Origin: Pseudooceanicola batsensis HTCC2597
GTDB lineage: Bacteria; Pseudomonadota; Alphaproteobacteria; Rhodobacterales; Rhodobacteraceae
Length of the DNA: 64,000 bases
Reading direction: 5' to 3'
NCBI RefSeq assembly: GCF_000152725.1
Contig: NZ_AAMO01000008.1
Span: 1 to 64,000 of the forward strand
Shown one piece after another: positions 16,675 through 25,747 of this stretch; position 1 is the first letter of the stretch; every line of letters begins with the position of its first letter. Under the pieces are notes generated by a model. The model saw only the letters and a program-made list of their open reading frames with translations, had not been told where the DNA came from and searched no databases. The position numbers were made by a program, and so were the translations under genes.

Positions 16675-17650
16675 CCTGTCGCTCCCCTGCCTGGTTCGGC
16701 CCCTCGTTCGCATCTCGGCCGTGCGGAACCACCCGGACGGACCGGCCGTCAACCCAGCCGTTGCAATGGTCGCAGCGGTAGCGCCCAGACAGGAGGTTGC
16801 CGCAGGCGTGGATCCGGACCTCGGGCGGCGGGTTTCCCCTGTTGCACCAGCGGTCGCCCCAGGCGGCGATGCTCAGGATGAGAGGCCAGAAATCCTCGGC
16901 ACGTTTGAGCATGTGAAACGTGGACCGGCGTCCGCTTTTGGATTCTTCGACGAGGCCCAGTTCGCGCAGCATGTTGAGCCGGTTGCGCAGCACCGGCTGG
17001 CCGATCTGCAGGTCCCGGGATAGCGCCAGAAGGTGGAGCGGCCCCTGCGCCAGCCGATAGAGGATTTCGTTGCACACGATGTCGCCTACGAGAGAGGCGG
17101 CGATCATCCCGCTGCTTTCGGTACTGGCGGCGGTAACGGCTTGATCGTTGCGGCGTGACAGTCGCGGACGCGGTTCGGGATCGACCTGTTCGGGCTGCGT
17201 GCGCTGGATTGTCATGTTCCCGGGCGTGACCGGACCATCGCAGGCGGTGCAGCAATAGGTCGCCTTGAGCACCTGCCCGCAGGCGACGTGGACCAGATCG
17301 AAGGGAAGGGCCTCGACCGGGCCCGGGTTGGCCCGATGCCACAGCCAGACCGAATACATCGCGTCCCGCAGATCGAAAGTCTTGGCAGTCGGAACGTAGA
17401 GCACCGTCCCCGCGTTCGCGTTCACGTAGGAGCGGTAGAGCATCTCGTGCTCGCAAAGACTCGCCAGCCGCAGCGACAGGGTCTGCTTGGGAATGTTCAG
17501 GTTCCGCTGGAAATCGCCGAACCGCCGGGTGCCGTTGAAGGCATCCTTCAGGATCAGCATCGTCCAGGGATCGCCCAGCACGCCGAGCGCTCGGCGCAGG
17601 GAGGTCGAGGCAGGACGGGAGACGGCATCGGCGTCGAAATCGACTTTCAT
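16664..17650 (-). CDS. Tandem HxlR-like winged-helix regulator
   Basis: 328 residues with two HxlR/MarR-like winged-helix units in one chain, where HxlR proteins usually have one in about 110-150 residues. The first is RALGVLGDPWTMLILKDAF...RRFGDFQRNLNIPKQTLSLRL. The second is LVGDIVCNEILYRLAQGPLHLL...IGQPVLRNRLNML. After each comes a cysteine-rich patch, CGQVLKATYCCTACDG and CGNLLSGRYRCDHCNG, which could bind zinc. The ATG at 17650 is chosen; a TTG at 17713 would overlap the oxygenase gene. It lies between the oxygenase and IclR genes in one leftward unit, which points to regulation of this pathway. Confidence 0.8.
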   Translation of the reverse strand: MKVDFDADAVSRPASTSLRRALGVLGDPWTMLILKDAFNGTRRFGDFQRNLNIPKQTLSLRLASLCEHEMLYRSYVNANAGTVLYVPTAKTFDLRDAMYSVWLWHRANPGPVEALPFDLVHVACGQVLKATYCCTACDGPVTPGNMTIQRTQPEQVDPEPRPRLSRRNDQAVTAASTESSGMIAASLVGDIVCNEILYRLAQGPLHLLALSRDLQIGQPVLRNRLNMLRELGLVEESKSGRRSTFHMLKRAEDFWPLILSIAAWGDRWCNRGNPPPEVRIHACGNLLSGRYRCDHCNGWVDGRSVRVVPHGRDANEGPNQAGERQDEG

Positions 17651-17700
17651 GCGCACAGAATTGCCGCCGTCCCCGGCCGGTTTCAAGGCCGATGCGGCGG

Positions 17701-19236
17701 TCAGGCCGCCCAAAGGTCCGACCCGTCGACCCAGGTCGTGTGGAAGCCGATGCTGATCCGGCGCGGAATTTTAACCCGGGCGATCGGGCGGGTTATGTCG
17801 GCAGCGTCGAAGATCAGGCAATGCGATTGCCAGGTGTTGCTGTCGGTCGTGAAGATCACCGGATAGGCGCGCGTCTCGTCGGCGCCCTTGCCGCTGCCCT
17901 GCGCCGCCGCCACCGGCGCCTCGGAACCATAGACTCCTTCGCCATAGTCGTAGCGCTGCGTCTCGCCGGTTTCGAGATCATAGCGCATCAGGCCGTTGAA
18001 GGTCTGGCATCGTCCCTCCAGTGTCCCGTCCTGCGGCACCGGGATGATCTGGTTAAAGCTGTAGCGGGTCTTGCGGCCGAGCATATGGGTGTTGACCGTC
18101 GGAAACTCGGTATTCGCCTCGTCGATCATCCCCTCGCGGGTCTCTCCGGTCTTCACGTTGAACGACCAGCGATAGAGGACATGGCTGCGGCGGCGGTAGG
18201 CCATCATGGATGCGAGGTGGTGGTCGCGCCCGTCCTTCTGCGGCATCGGGTCGTCCTGCCGGCAGCCGATCATGTGCACCCAGTCGCCCTCTTCCCAGCT
18301 GTTGGAAACGTGCAGGATGTAGCAGGGCTCGGCCTCGAACCACTGCACCTTGTCGGACCGGCCGAAGCGGTCGATCAGGCCGAAGCGGGCCGGCACGTCG
18401 CGGTGGAACCCCATGACCCGGCGGCCGTGCGCCTTGAGGATATCGACGTCGTGATAGAACGGCAGGTCGTGCAAGATGGCGTAGTTTTCCGTCAGGCCCA
18501 TGTCATGCGGCGACCGGGGTCCGTTGAGGTCGATGTCGATGTCGAACTTCAGGTTTCCTTCGGCGTCGGCCATGCCGTAACTCATGTAGGGCGGCTGGTC
18601 CTGGTAGTTGAAGAAGAACAGCTCGCCCGTCAGCGGATCGGTCTTGGAGTGAGCCGAGAGGGAATGCTTGAGCTTACCCTTCAGGTTCTCGCGGCCCGTG
18701 GTCTCGAGCGTCAGGGGATCCACCTTGTAGGGATCGCCCGCCATGTACCACAGGGACAGAAGATTGCCGTTGTGATAGATGATGTCGGTGTTCGAGACGT
18801 CCTTGATCGGCGATCCGGGGAGGCGGAAATCATACGGCCCGGCCAGTCCCGGCCAGATCGCCTTGCCGGCTTTTTCCTCGACGATGAAGGCGCCGTTGCG
18901 CAGGTAGCGCTGACGGAACGTCGCCTTGCCATCGCGGAAGTAGATGGCCCGAAGCTGCGCGTCGCCGTCATAGTAGTGGTACTTCTTGTTGACCGGTTCG
19001 AAGCGCTGCGAGGGGCCGTTCATCACGTAGGCCCCGCAAAGATCCGTCGGGATCTCGCCTTCGACCTCGAGGTCCTCGGAATCGTACTCGACATCCGAGG
19101 GCGCGAATGCGCCGTGCAGGTAGGGGTGGTCGTAATCCCAGATCCAGTCAGGAGCATCCGGCGGCGGAGTTCCGTCCGGCGCGAACATGCGCACGTTGGC
19201 CTTGGTGACGGCAAGCGGTGTGTGATCGTCGGACAT
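17701..19236 (-). CDS. Carotenoid oxygenase family dioxygenase
   Basis: 511-residue non-haem Fe(II) dioxygenase of the carotenoid-cleavage/lignostilbene-dioxygenase family. It splits a C=C bond of a carotenoid-like or stilbene-like substrate to two carbonyl products. Family features are the N-terminal DLEVEGEIPTDLCGAYVMNG and four spaced histidines likely to bind iron: in the KHSLSAHSK/YQDQPPYMSYG region, HDMGLTENYAILHD, NSWEEGDWVHM and the C-terminal GFHTTWV. The ATG at 19236 has GAGG 7 bases upstream and replaces a longer open frame. It is the first gene of the leftward unit and diverges from the ligase-thiolase operon, which could process the acids formed. Confidence 0.9.
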   Translation of the reverse strand: MSDDHTPLAVTKANVRMFAPDGTPPPDAPDWIWDYDHPYLHGAFAPSDVEYDSEDLEVEGEIPTDLCGAYVMNGPSQRFEPVNKKYHYYDGDAQLRAIYFRDGKATFRQRYLRNGAFIVEEKAGKAIWPGLAGPYDFRLPGSPIKDVSNTDIIYHNGNLLSLWYMAGDPYKVDPLTLETTGRENLKGKLKHSLSAHSKTDPLTGELFFFNYQDQPPYMSYGMADAEGNLKFDIDIDLNGPRSPHDMGLTENYAILHDLPFYHDVDILKAHGRRVMGFHRDVPARFGLIDRFGRSDKVQWFEAEPCYILHVSNSWEEGDWVHMIGCRQDDPMPQKDGRDHHLASMMAYRRRSHVLYRWSFNVKTGETREGMIDEANTEFPTVNTHMLGRKTRYSFNQIIPVPQDGTLEGRCQTFNGLMRYDLETGETQRYDYGEGVYGSEAPVAAAQGSGKGADETRAYPVIFTTDSNTWQSHCLIFDAADITRPIARVKIPRRISIGFHTTWVDGSDLWAA

Positions 19237-19257
19237 GGGATCCTCGGCTTTTGATTG

Positions 19258-19271
19258 CTTAACTAGACTAT
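19258..19271 (-). promoter_or_regulatory. Divergent element, leftward copy
   Basis: Read leftward, ATAGTCTAGTTAAG lies 22-35 bases before the oxygenase ATG. It matches 12 of 14 bases of the rightward copy at 19450-19463, at almost the same distance from the start of the opposite gene. It could be a promoter -10 region or an operator for the HxlR-like or IclR protein. Confidence 0.45.
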
Positions 19272-19449
19272 CATTCGGCGCGCCCCAATGCAAGCGCCGT
19301 CGATCACAGGGCGTATAGGCAAAAAGATCACGATATTTCACCCGAAATATCTGCAGATGACGTAGTTGAGCAGTTGGTTCTGGTGTCGTGCAGCGAAAAA
19401 ATAAAACACTGTTCCGAAATTTTTGGTTTACGGAGGGATTTCTGCCTGT

Positions 19450-19463
19450 ATGGTCTAGTAAAG
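19450..19463 (+). promoter_or_regulatory. Divergent element, rightward copy
   Basis: ATGGTCTAGTAAAG lies 16-29 bases before the hydrolase GTG and mirrors the leftward copy at 19258-19271. The core TCTAGT is shared. The two copies probably mark the two divergent promoters of region B. Confidence 0.45.
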
Positions 19464-19478
19464 ATTTTATGAGGAATC

Positions 19479-20204
19479 GTGGTGAAACTGACCTGCATCC
19501 CCGGACTGTCGTGCACGGCCGATGTCTTCGGAGACGTCGCCGAGCGCCTGCGGGACCTGACTGTTCTGGACCTGCCCCGGAGTGCGAACTTCGACGAAAT
19601 CGCCGACCTTCTGGCGCGCGACGTGCCGCGGGACACTGTGCTGTGCGGTCTCTCGATGGGGGCCTACCTCTCGTTGGCCATTGCCCGGCGAGTGCCGGAG
19701 AAGCTGCGCGGGATTGTCCTGATCAGCGGCTCCGCTGCGGCCGACAGCGCCGATGCCGCTGCACAGCGCGACAAGGCCGTCGCCTGGGCCAACAGAAAGG
19801 GCGTAAACGCGCTGGCGGCCGCACAGGCACACAACCTGCTGGCTCCGGCCAATCGCGAACGCGCAGACCTCAGGGAGAGATTGTTCGACATGACCTGCGC
19901 GATCGGGCTCGAGACTTTCGCGTTGCACCAGGCCGTCCTGGCCGGGCGGCCGGATCAACGCGAACACCTTGGGGAGATCACCTGCCCCACACTCATCCTC
20001 ACCGGCGCCGAGGATACGGTGACGCCTCCCGAGGCCGCCCGCGTCATGGCGGATAACATCCCCGAGGCGCAGCTGCACCTTGTCGCGGGCGCCGGCCACA
20101 TGCCCCCGATCGAGGCGCCGGACGCCGTTGCGGAATGCATCGCGGCATTCATGAGAGACCTGCCTGCAGCCGCCCGCCCCAAGACCGTCCAGGTGCCGAC
20201 ATGA
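19479..20204 (+). CDS. Alpha/beta-hydrolase
   Basis: 241-residue alpha/beta-hydrolase. The nucleophile elbow is CGLSMGAYLSLA (Ser near residue 60), the acid is in LTGAEDTVTPPEAA and the His in VAGAGHMPPIEAP. There is no signal peptide, so it is cytoplasmic. The start is GTG at 19479 (a second GTG follows directly), with GAGG eight bases before. It is the first gene of a tightly packed rightward operon and overlaps the next start in ATGA. It probably hydrolyses an ester, lactone or thioester intermediate; the sequence does not say which. Confidence 0.82.
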   Translation: MVKLTCIPGLSCTADVFGDVAERLRDLTVLDLPRSANFDEIADLLARDVPRDTVLCGLSMGAYLSLAIARRVPEKLRGIVLISGSAAADSADAAAQRDKAVAWANRKGVNALAAAQAHNLLAPANRERADLRERLFDMTCAIGLETFALHQAVLAGRPDQREHLGEITCPTLILTGAEDTVTPPEAARVMADNIPEAQLHLVAGAGHMPPIEAPDAVAECIAAFMRDLPAAARPKTVQVPT

Positions 20205-21163
20205 GCCAGATCAGAGATCAACTCCGCCAGCTGCGGTTGCCCGCCTTCGCCGCACCCATGTTCCTGGTGTCCTCGCCCGAACTGGTCATCGCCACCTGCC
20301 GCAGCGGCATGGTCGGCACCTTTCCCGCCCCCAACCTGCGGACCAGCGCGGAACTGGGGGTCTGGATGACGCAGGTGAACGAGGGGCTGACCCGGCCGGC
20401 GACCGGAGACTGGCCCGTCGCCCCATGGGCTTTGAACATGGTGACCCATTCGACCAATCCGCGCCTGCCGACGGACCTCGAACAGGTGGCCGAGCATCAA
20501 CCCCCGATCGTCATCACGGCGCTCGGCAGTCCGAAACCCGTGATCCCGACCGTGCATGGCTATGGCGGCATCGTCTTTGCCGATGTCATCAACGAAGAGC
20601 TGGCCCGCAAGGCCGCGGATGCCGGCGTCGACGGGCTGGTTCTGGTCTGTTCGGGCGCGGGAGGCCATACCGGCGATCTGAGCCCGATGGTGTTCGTAGA
20701 GCGGGTGCGCCGGTTCTTCGACGGATACATCGCTTTGGGTGGCGGCATCTCGTCCGGGGAGGCGATACTGGCCGCGCAGACGCTCGGCGCGGATTTCGGT
20801 TATATCGGCACCTCGTTCATCGCCGCGCAGGAGAGCCTGGCCGAAGATGAATACCGCCGGATGCTGGTCGAATGCACGGCGCAGGATCTGATGATCACCC
20901 GCGCCTTTACCGGAGCGCGGGCCAGCATGCTGATCCCTTCGATGATCCGCCAGGGGCTCGACCCGGCCGAGCTCGAGTTCAAGGTCGCGCAAAAGAACTT
21001 CACCGGGCGGAAGAACGAGAAGGTCAAGGCGTGGTCGGGCATCTGGGGGGCCGGCCAGGGCGTCGGCAGCGTCGAGAGGGTCGAACCGGCGGCCGCGATC
21101 GTCGATCGCCTGTCCGAAGAATACGAAGCCGCCCGCGCGCGTATGCGGGAGCTTGTCGCATGA
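20201..21163 (+). CDS. NPD/nitronate-monooxygenase-family FMN protein
   Basis: 320-residue TIM-barrel flavoprotein. LPAFAAPMFLVSSPELVIA at the N terminus and CSGAGGHTGDLSPM, followed by ALGGGISSGEAILAAQTLGADFGYIGTSF, are the FMN-phosphate and active-site segments of the nitronate monooxygenase / 2-nitropropane dioxygenase family. Members also serve as enoyl-reductase-like proteins in CoA pathways. In an operon with a CoA ligase and thiolase, a double-bond or redox step on a CoA ester is as likely as nitronate oxidation. ATGA overlaps couple it to both neighbours. Confidence 0.83.
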   Translation: MSQIRDQLRQLRLPAFAAPMFLVSSPELVIATCRSGMVGTFPAPNLRTSAELGVWMTQVNEGLTRPATGDWPVAPWALNMVTHSTNPRLPTDLEQVAEHQPPIVITALGSPKPVIPTVHGYGGIVFADVINEELARKAADAGVDGLVLVCSGAGGHTGDLSPMVFVERVRRFFDGYIALGGGISSGEAILAAQTLGADFGYIGTSFIAAQESLAEDEYRRMLVECTAQDLMITRAFTGARASMLIPSMIRQGLDPAELEFKVAQKNFTGRKNEKVKAWSGIWGAGQGVGSVERVEPAAAIVDRLSEEYEAARARMRELVA

Positions 21164-22863
21164 CCCGGCCCGTACCGTTCCCTGCGCAGGACATCGCCCG
21201 CTACCGTGCCGACGGCATGTGGGGCGACGCGACCATCCCCACCCTGTTCGCCGACACCGTCGCCCGCGTGCCGGACCGGCCCGGCCTGATCGATCCGCCG
21301 AACAGGGCCGCTCTGGACGGTCAGGCCCCGCGCCGCATGACCTACGGCGAAATGGCCGCCGAGGTCGACCAGTTGGCCGAGGCGTTGCGCGCTCAGGGGC
21401 TTGGCGCCGGGTCGCTGATCGCCACGCAGTTACCGAACGTCGCCGACCTGGTGCTGCTCTACCTCGCCATCGCGCGGATCGGGGCGGTTCTGTCTCCCAT
21501 CTCGATTGCCTATCGCTCGGCCGAACTGGCCGCGGCTGCACGGATCGTGGATTTCGATGCCTACGTGTCGCTCGGCCGGCTCGCGGGGCGTCCGTATTAC
21601 GAAGAGCGGTTCGACGCCCTGCCCGCCAGCGTGCGGCGCCTGGGTCTCGGAGGAAACCTTCCCGACGGGGTGATCCGGCTGGACGATGGCGTTCCGCGAT
21701 CGGTGCAACCGCCCGCGCCGCGCTCGGCCGACGATCTCTTTTCGGTCTTCTGGACCTCCGGTACCGAGGGCGCGCCCAAGGCAGTTCCCAAGACCCACAA
21801 CAACATGATGGCCTCCAGCCTCGGGGCGTGGCGAATCCTGGATCTGCCGGACGGCAGCAATATCCTGGCCCCCTTCCCCTTCGTGAACGCCGCCGCTATG
21901 GGCGGACTGATGATGTGCTGGATGCGCACCTGCGGTGCGCTCATCCTGCATCACCCGTTCGACCTCGACACCTTCGTCCGACAACTCGGCGAAGAGGAGG
22001 TGACTTACACGATGGTGGCCCCGACGGTTCTGGTGTACCTGCGCGAACGTTCCGACGACCCCGCCCTCGAAGCTGCCCTGCATCGGCTGCGCGCCATCGG
22101 CACCGGATCGGCCCCGCCCGACCCCGAGGTCTTCCGGTTCTTTCAGGACCGGTTCGACGTGCCTGTCCTCAATTTCTTCGGCTCGAACGAGGGCGCGCAG
22201 ATGTGTTCGTCGGGCGAACGGGTGCCGGACCCGCGCAACCGCGCGCGGTTCTTCCCCCGTGACGGCGATGTGGACTGGCCCGGCGGAGAAGGCCGTCGTA
22301 CGGCAAACGGCGGGTACTTCAAGCTTGTCGATCCTGTCACCCGTGCGCCGGTCACTCGCCCCGGCGCGATCGGAGAGATGATGATCACCGGGCCCTGCCT
22401 GATGCCGGGCTACTTCAGCCGAGACGGCTTCGATCGGACCAAGATCGACGACGACGGCTATTTCGCCACCGCCGACCTGTTCGAGATTTCCGCGTGCGGC
22501 AGCCTGATCCGCTTCCACGCCCGCGCGCGGGAACTGATCGTGCGGGGCGGGATGAAGATATCGCCGCTCGAACTGGACAACCTGATTTCGTCCATGCCCG
22601 GAATGCGCGAAGCCGCCGTCGCTTCCTATGCCGACGACCGCATGGGCGAGAAGGTCTGCGTCTTCGTGGTGCCGCAGGGCGACGCCTGCGTAACGCTCGC
22701 CGACGTGACCGCCTATTGCGATGCGCAGGGGCTGGCCAAGTTCAAGTGGCCCGAGCGCTTGATCACCCTCGAGGCTCTGCCCCGAACCCCGTTGTCCAAG
22801 CTGGACCGCAAGGCGCTCTCCCGCCTGCTCGTCCCGCAGCAAGAAGGAGCCGAACATGTCTGA
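21160..22863 (+). CDS. Acyl-CoA synthetase (AMP-forming)
   Basis: 567-residue member of the ANL ligase superfamily that converts a carboxylic acid, ATP and CoA to acyl-CoA via an acyl-adenylate. The P-loop-like VFWTSGTEGAPKAVPKTHNN is near residue 200, FFGSNEGAQM is the A5 motif, GYFATADLFEI the A7 motif and RTPLSKLDRKALSR carries the C-terminal catalytic Lys. The ATG at 21160 overlaps the previous stop in ATGA. It probably activates the acid taken up or produced in region B for the thiolase that follows. Chain type is not determined. Confidence 0.9.
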   Translation: MTRPVPFPAQDIARYRADGMWGDATIPTLFADTVARVPDRPGLIDPPNRAALDGQAPRRMTYGEMAAEVDQLAEALRAQGLGAGSLIATQLPNVADLVLLYLAIARIGAVLSPISIAYRSAELAAAARIVDFDAYVSLGRLAGRPYYEERFDALPASVRRLGLGGNLPDGVIRLDDGVPRSVQPPAPRSADDLFSVFWTSGTEGAPKAVPKTHNNMMASSLGAWRILDLPDGSNILAPFPFVNAAAMGGLMMCWMRTCGALILHHPFDLDTFVRQLGEEEVTYTMVAPTVLVYLRERSDDPALEAALHRLRAIGTGSAPPDPEVFRFFQDRFDVPVLNFFGSNEGAQMCSSGERVPDPRNRARFFPRDGDVDWPGGEGRRTANGGYFKLVDPVTRAPVTRPGAIGEMMITGPCLMPGYFSRDGFDRTKIDDDGYFATADLFEISACGSLIRFHARARELIVRGGMKISPLELDNLISSMPGMREAAVASYADDRMGEKVCVFVVPQGDACVTLADVTAYCDAQGLAKFKWPERLITLEALPRTPLSKLDRKALSRLLVPQQEGAEHV

Positions 22864-24094
22864 CGCCGTCTATATCCTCGGAGGAGCGCAAAGCGATTTT
22901 GCCCGCAACTGGTCGCGTGAGGGGCTGGGCATCCACGACATGATGGCCGAAGTCCTGTTCTCCGGCCTCGACGCCGCGAAACTGGAACCGAAGGATATCC
23001 AGAGCGCCCATATCGGCAACTTCACCGGCGAGCTTTTCTGCGGCCAGGGGCAGCTGGGCGGCATCTTCGCCTCGCTCCATCCTGACCTGTCGGGCGTCCC
23101 CACCTCGCGGCACGAGGCGGCCTGTGCGTCCGGTTCCATGGCGATCCTCGCGGCCGCGTCCGAGATCGAGGCGGGGCGGTACGACCTGACCTGTGTCCTC
23201 GGGCTGGAGTACATGCGAAACGTGCCCGGCAAGACCGCCGCCGACCATCTCGGCGCGGCGGCATGGCGGGGCCGCGAATACGACGACGTGAATTACGTCT
23301 GGCCCGCCGCCTTTGCCGACGTGATCGAGGCCTATTCGGAAAAATATGGCCGCGTCAGCTATGACCATCTGGGCGAGATTGCCCGGATCAACTATGAAAA
23401 CGGCCGTCGCAATCCCAATGCGCAGACCCGCAAGTGGGAGTTCAACGACCGCAGCTTCACCGAGGATGACGAGGCGAACCCGGTCATCGAGGGCCGCGTG
23501 CGCCGCAACGATTGCGGACAGGTGACCGATGGCGCGGCCGTCGTCTTCCTCGCCTCGCGCCGCTACGCCGAGGAATACGTCAAGGCGCGCGGGATGAAGC
23601 TGTCGGACCTCGCACGGATCGACGGCTGGGGTCATCGCACAGCACCGATGACGCTGACCGACAAGCTGACCGAGAACCGAAATTCGCGCTTCGTCCTGCC
23701 CCAGATCAACACGGCCATCCGCGAATGCTTCGCGCGGGCCGGCATCGACAGCCCGTTCCAGCTTTCGGCAATCGAAACGCACGACTGCTTTGCCATGACC
23801 GAATACGCGGCGATCGACAGCTACGAGATCACCGCCCCGGGCGAGAGCTGGAAGGCGGTGGAGGACGGCACGATCGCTGCCGGAGGCCGTTTGCCCATCA
23901 ACCCCTCGGGCGGTCTGATCGGGCTGGGCCACCCGGTCGGAGCCACCGGCGTGCGCATGATGCTGGACGGCTACCGCCAGGTCACCGGACAGGCGGCCGA
24001 CTGCCAGGTCGACGGTGCCGAAAAGGTCGGACTGCTGAATATCGGCGGCTCGACGACGACGATCGCGACCTTCGTAGTGGGTCGACCGGGGTGA
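22856..24094 (+). CDS. Thiolase family protein
   Basis: 412-residue thiolase. The acyl-accepting Cys is residue 90 in SRHEAACASGSMAI. The C-terminal part has the ETHDCFAMTEY and NPSGGLIGLGHPVGATGVRM motifs with catalytic His and backbone loop. The SCP2-type spacing suggests 3-ketoacyl-CoA cleavage in degradation rather than polyketide synthesis. It overlaps the ligase by 8 bp and is followed by a hairpin, then a TRAP binding protein. It probably releases acetyl-CoA or propionyl-CoA from the chain made by the ligase. Confidence 0.9.
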   Translation: MSDAVYILGGAQSDFARNWSREGLGIHDMMAEVLFSGLDAAKLEPKDIQSAHIGNFTGELFCGQGQLGGIFASLHPDLSGVPTSRHEAACASGSMAILAAASEIEAGRYDLTCVLGLEYMRNVPGKTAADHLGAAAWRGREYDDVNYVWPAAFADVIEAYSEKYGRVSYDHLGEIARINYENGRRNPNAQTRKWEFNDRSFTEDDEANPVIEGRVRRNDCGQVTDGAAVVFLASRRYAEEYVKARGMKLSDLARIDGWGHRTAPMTLTDKLTENRNSRFVLPQINTAIRECFARAGIDSPFQLSAIETHDCFAMTEYAAIDSYEITAPGESWKAVEDGTIAAGGRLPINPSGGLIGLGHPVGATGVRMMLDGYRQVTGQAADCQVDGAEKVGLLNIGGSTTTIATFVVGRPG

Positions 24095-24101
24095 CGCCCA
24101 C

Positions 24102-24123
24102 CCCCGGCGTGAGCGCGCCGGGG
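24102..24123. other. Hairpin between thiolase and dctP
   Basis: CCCCGGCG (24102-24109) pairs perfectly with CGCCGGGG (24116-24123) around a 6-base loop. No T-tract follows, so it is a weak or Rho-type terminator or an attenuator between the enzyme genes and the transporter genes. Confidence 0.5.
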
Positions 24124-24159
24124 CGACAGAAACCGAACACCTGACAGGAGGAGACAGGC

Positions 24160-25167
24160 ATGTTCATCGACAAGATTACCAAATTGACCTTCGGGGCGGC
24201 GCTCGCCCTGAGCGTTGCCGTGCCACAGACGGCCAGCGCCAAGGAACTGGCTTTCGCGGTATTCATTCCCGCGGCCTCGCCCACGATCCGCGAGGTCTAT
24301 CAGCCCTGGGTCGACTGGTTCAACGAACAGACCGAAGGCACCGACACCTCGATCAAGCTCTTTGCCGGCGGCACGTTGGGCCGCAACCCGTTGACCCAGG
24401 CAGACCTGGTGGCCAACGGCGTCGCCGATCTGACGCTGACGGTGCCGTCCTACACACCGGGTGTTTATCCCGACTATGACATCTTCGAGCTGCCGGGCTA
24501 TGCCTCGAACACGGCCGAAGGCTCGACCGCGGTCAAGGAGATGTATGAGGAGGGCCTGCTGAGAGGCTACGAGGACTACTACATGGTCGCGGTATATTCC
24601 TCGGACGCCTACATGCTGCACAGCAAGCCGCCGATCGAAAGCTTCGAGGACATCAAGGACAAGAAGTTCCGCGTGGCCGGTCAGATCCAGACCGCCGTCA
24701 TCGACGCCCTCGGCGGTGTGGCGCAGAACATGTCGGCACTCGAAATGGCCGAGAACATCGACCGCGGGCTGATCGACGGCGCGATGACCGACGCATCGGT
24801 CGCCAAGACCTTCCGGGTCGCGGATGTGGCAACGAACCACTATGACGCCAACCTCGGCATCCTGATCTTCGCGATCATCATGAACAAGGAGGTCTACGAA
24901 GAGCTCCCGCAGGAGGCCAAGGACGCGCTGGCCAAGTCGCGCCAGTTCATCATCGACCGCCAGATCGCGAGTTATTCCGCCGCCGTCGCCGCCAACAAGG
25001 AAGCCTGGGCGTCGGAGGACGGATCGACCTTGGTGGTGCCCAGCGAAGCCGACCAGGCCAAGATCGCCGAAGCGGTCAAACCGGTGGTCGAGATGGTCGG
25101 CGCCGAGGCGTCCGACGGTCTCATCGATGCCTATTCGGCCAAGCTGGAAGACATCCGCAGCCGCTGA
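24160..25167 (+). CDS. dctP: TRAP transporter periplasmic binding protein (DctP type)
   Basis: 335-residue periplasmic receptor. The signal peptide runs MFIDKITKLTFGAALALSVAVPQTASA with cleavage before KELAFAV. DctP features include WFNEQTEGTDTSIKLFAGGTLG, ADLVANGVADLTL and KDKKFRVAGQIQTAVIDALGGVAQNMSALEMAENIDRGLIDG, which holds the usual carboxylate-binding Arg. An AGGAGG site precedes the ATG. It is followed by a hairpin, dctQ and dctM. Its operon suggests it captures the acid activated by the upstream CoA ligase. Confidence 0.92.
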   Translation: MFIDKITKLTFGAALALSVAVPQTASAKELAFAVFIPAASPTIREVYQPWVDWFNEQTEGTDTSIKLFAGGTLGRNPLTQADLVANGVADLTLTVPSYTPGVYPDYDIFELPGYASNTAEGSTAVKEMYEEGLLRGYEDYYMVAVYSSDAYMLHSKPPIESFEDIKDKKFRVAGQIQTAVIDALGGVAQNMSALEMAENIDRGLIDGAMTDASVAKTFRVADVATNHYDANLGILIFAIIMNKEVYEELPQEAKDALAKSRQFIIDRQIASYSAAVAANKEAWASEDGSTLVVPSEADQAKIAEAVKPVVEMVGAEASDGLIDAYSAKLEDIRSR

Positions 25168-25181
25168 GGCGCAGTTGACCC

Positions 25182-25205
25182 GCCGGTCCGGTGCGCCGGG
25201 CCGGC
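25182..25205. other. Intercistronic hairpin between dctP and dctQ
   Basis: GCCGGTCCGG (25182-25191) pairs with CCGGGCCGGC (25196-25205) over 10 positions including one G-U pair, with a 4-base loop. It has the same position as the hairpin in the first TRAP operon and probably raises the ratio of binding protein to permease. Confidence 0.6.
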
Positions 25206-25243
25206 AAGTCCAACCATAGATGGCATCCAGGGCGGGGACGTTC

Positions 25244-25744
25244 ATGCACCACATCGAAGCGATACTGATACGGGGATCGAGGTTGACCGCGTTCCTCGGC
25301 GCCCTCTTCCTGCTTCTGGTCGCGGGACTGTCGGTGGCCGACATCCTGGTACGGCAGATCACCGGGCGGCCGATCCACGGCGCCCACGACACGGCCGCCC
25401 TGCTGACGATCGTGATCGTGGCGGCCTGTTTTCCGGCAGGCCTGATGGAACGCCGCCAGATCAAGGTCACCCTGATCGAGGCCTTCGTCGGTCCGCTCGC
25501 CAACCGCATCATGCGGATCATCGGCGAGTTGGCGACCGGTTTCATGTTCCTCTGCATCGCCTGGTTCCTGACGCAGCATGCAATCAAGGTCTCGGGCCGG
25601 GCCGAGGTCTCGATGATCCTGCACTGGCCGGTCGGCCCCTGGTGGTGGGCTGCCGCGGTTCTCTTCTGGGCCTGCATCCCGGCCCAGCTCTACGTCATCA
25701 TCGCCGAGATCATGGGCCGCGCGCCCGCAGCGGAAGAGGTCTGA
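25244..25744 (+). CDS. dctQ: TRAP transporter small permease (DctQ type)
   Basis: 166-residue four-segment membrane protein. DILVRQITGRPIHGAHDTAALLTIVIVAACFPAG and MERRQIKVTLIEAF match the conserved central part of DctQ. I chose ATG at 25244 because GGCGGGGA precedes it; an in-frame ATG at 25220 has no ribosome site. It ends 3 bp before dctM. Confidence 0.85.
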   Translation: MHHIEAILIRGSRLTAFLGALFLLLVAGLSVADILVRQITGRPIHGAHDTAALLTIVIVAACFPAGLMERRQIKVTLIEAFVGPLANRIMRIIGELATGFMFLCIAWFLTQHAIKVSGRAEVSMILHWPVGPWWWAAAVLFWACIPAQLYVIIAEIMGRAPAAEEV

Positions 25745-25747
25745 ACT

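Noticed and set aside
17692..19254. A 520-codon open frame on the plus strand opposite the carotenoid oxygenase
   Set aside because: It is the antisense shadow of a gene with strong family motifs and contains no motif itself.
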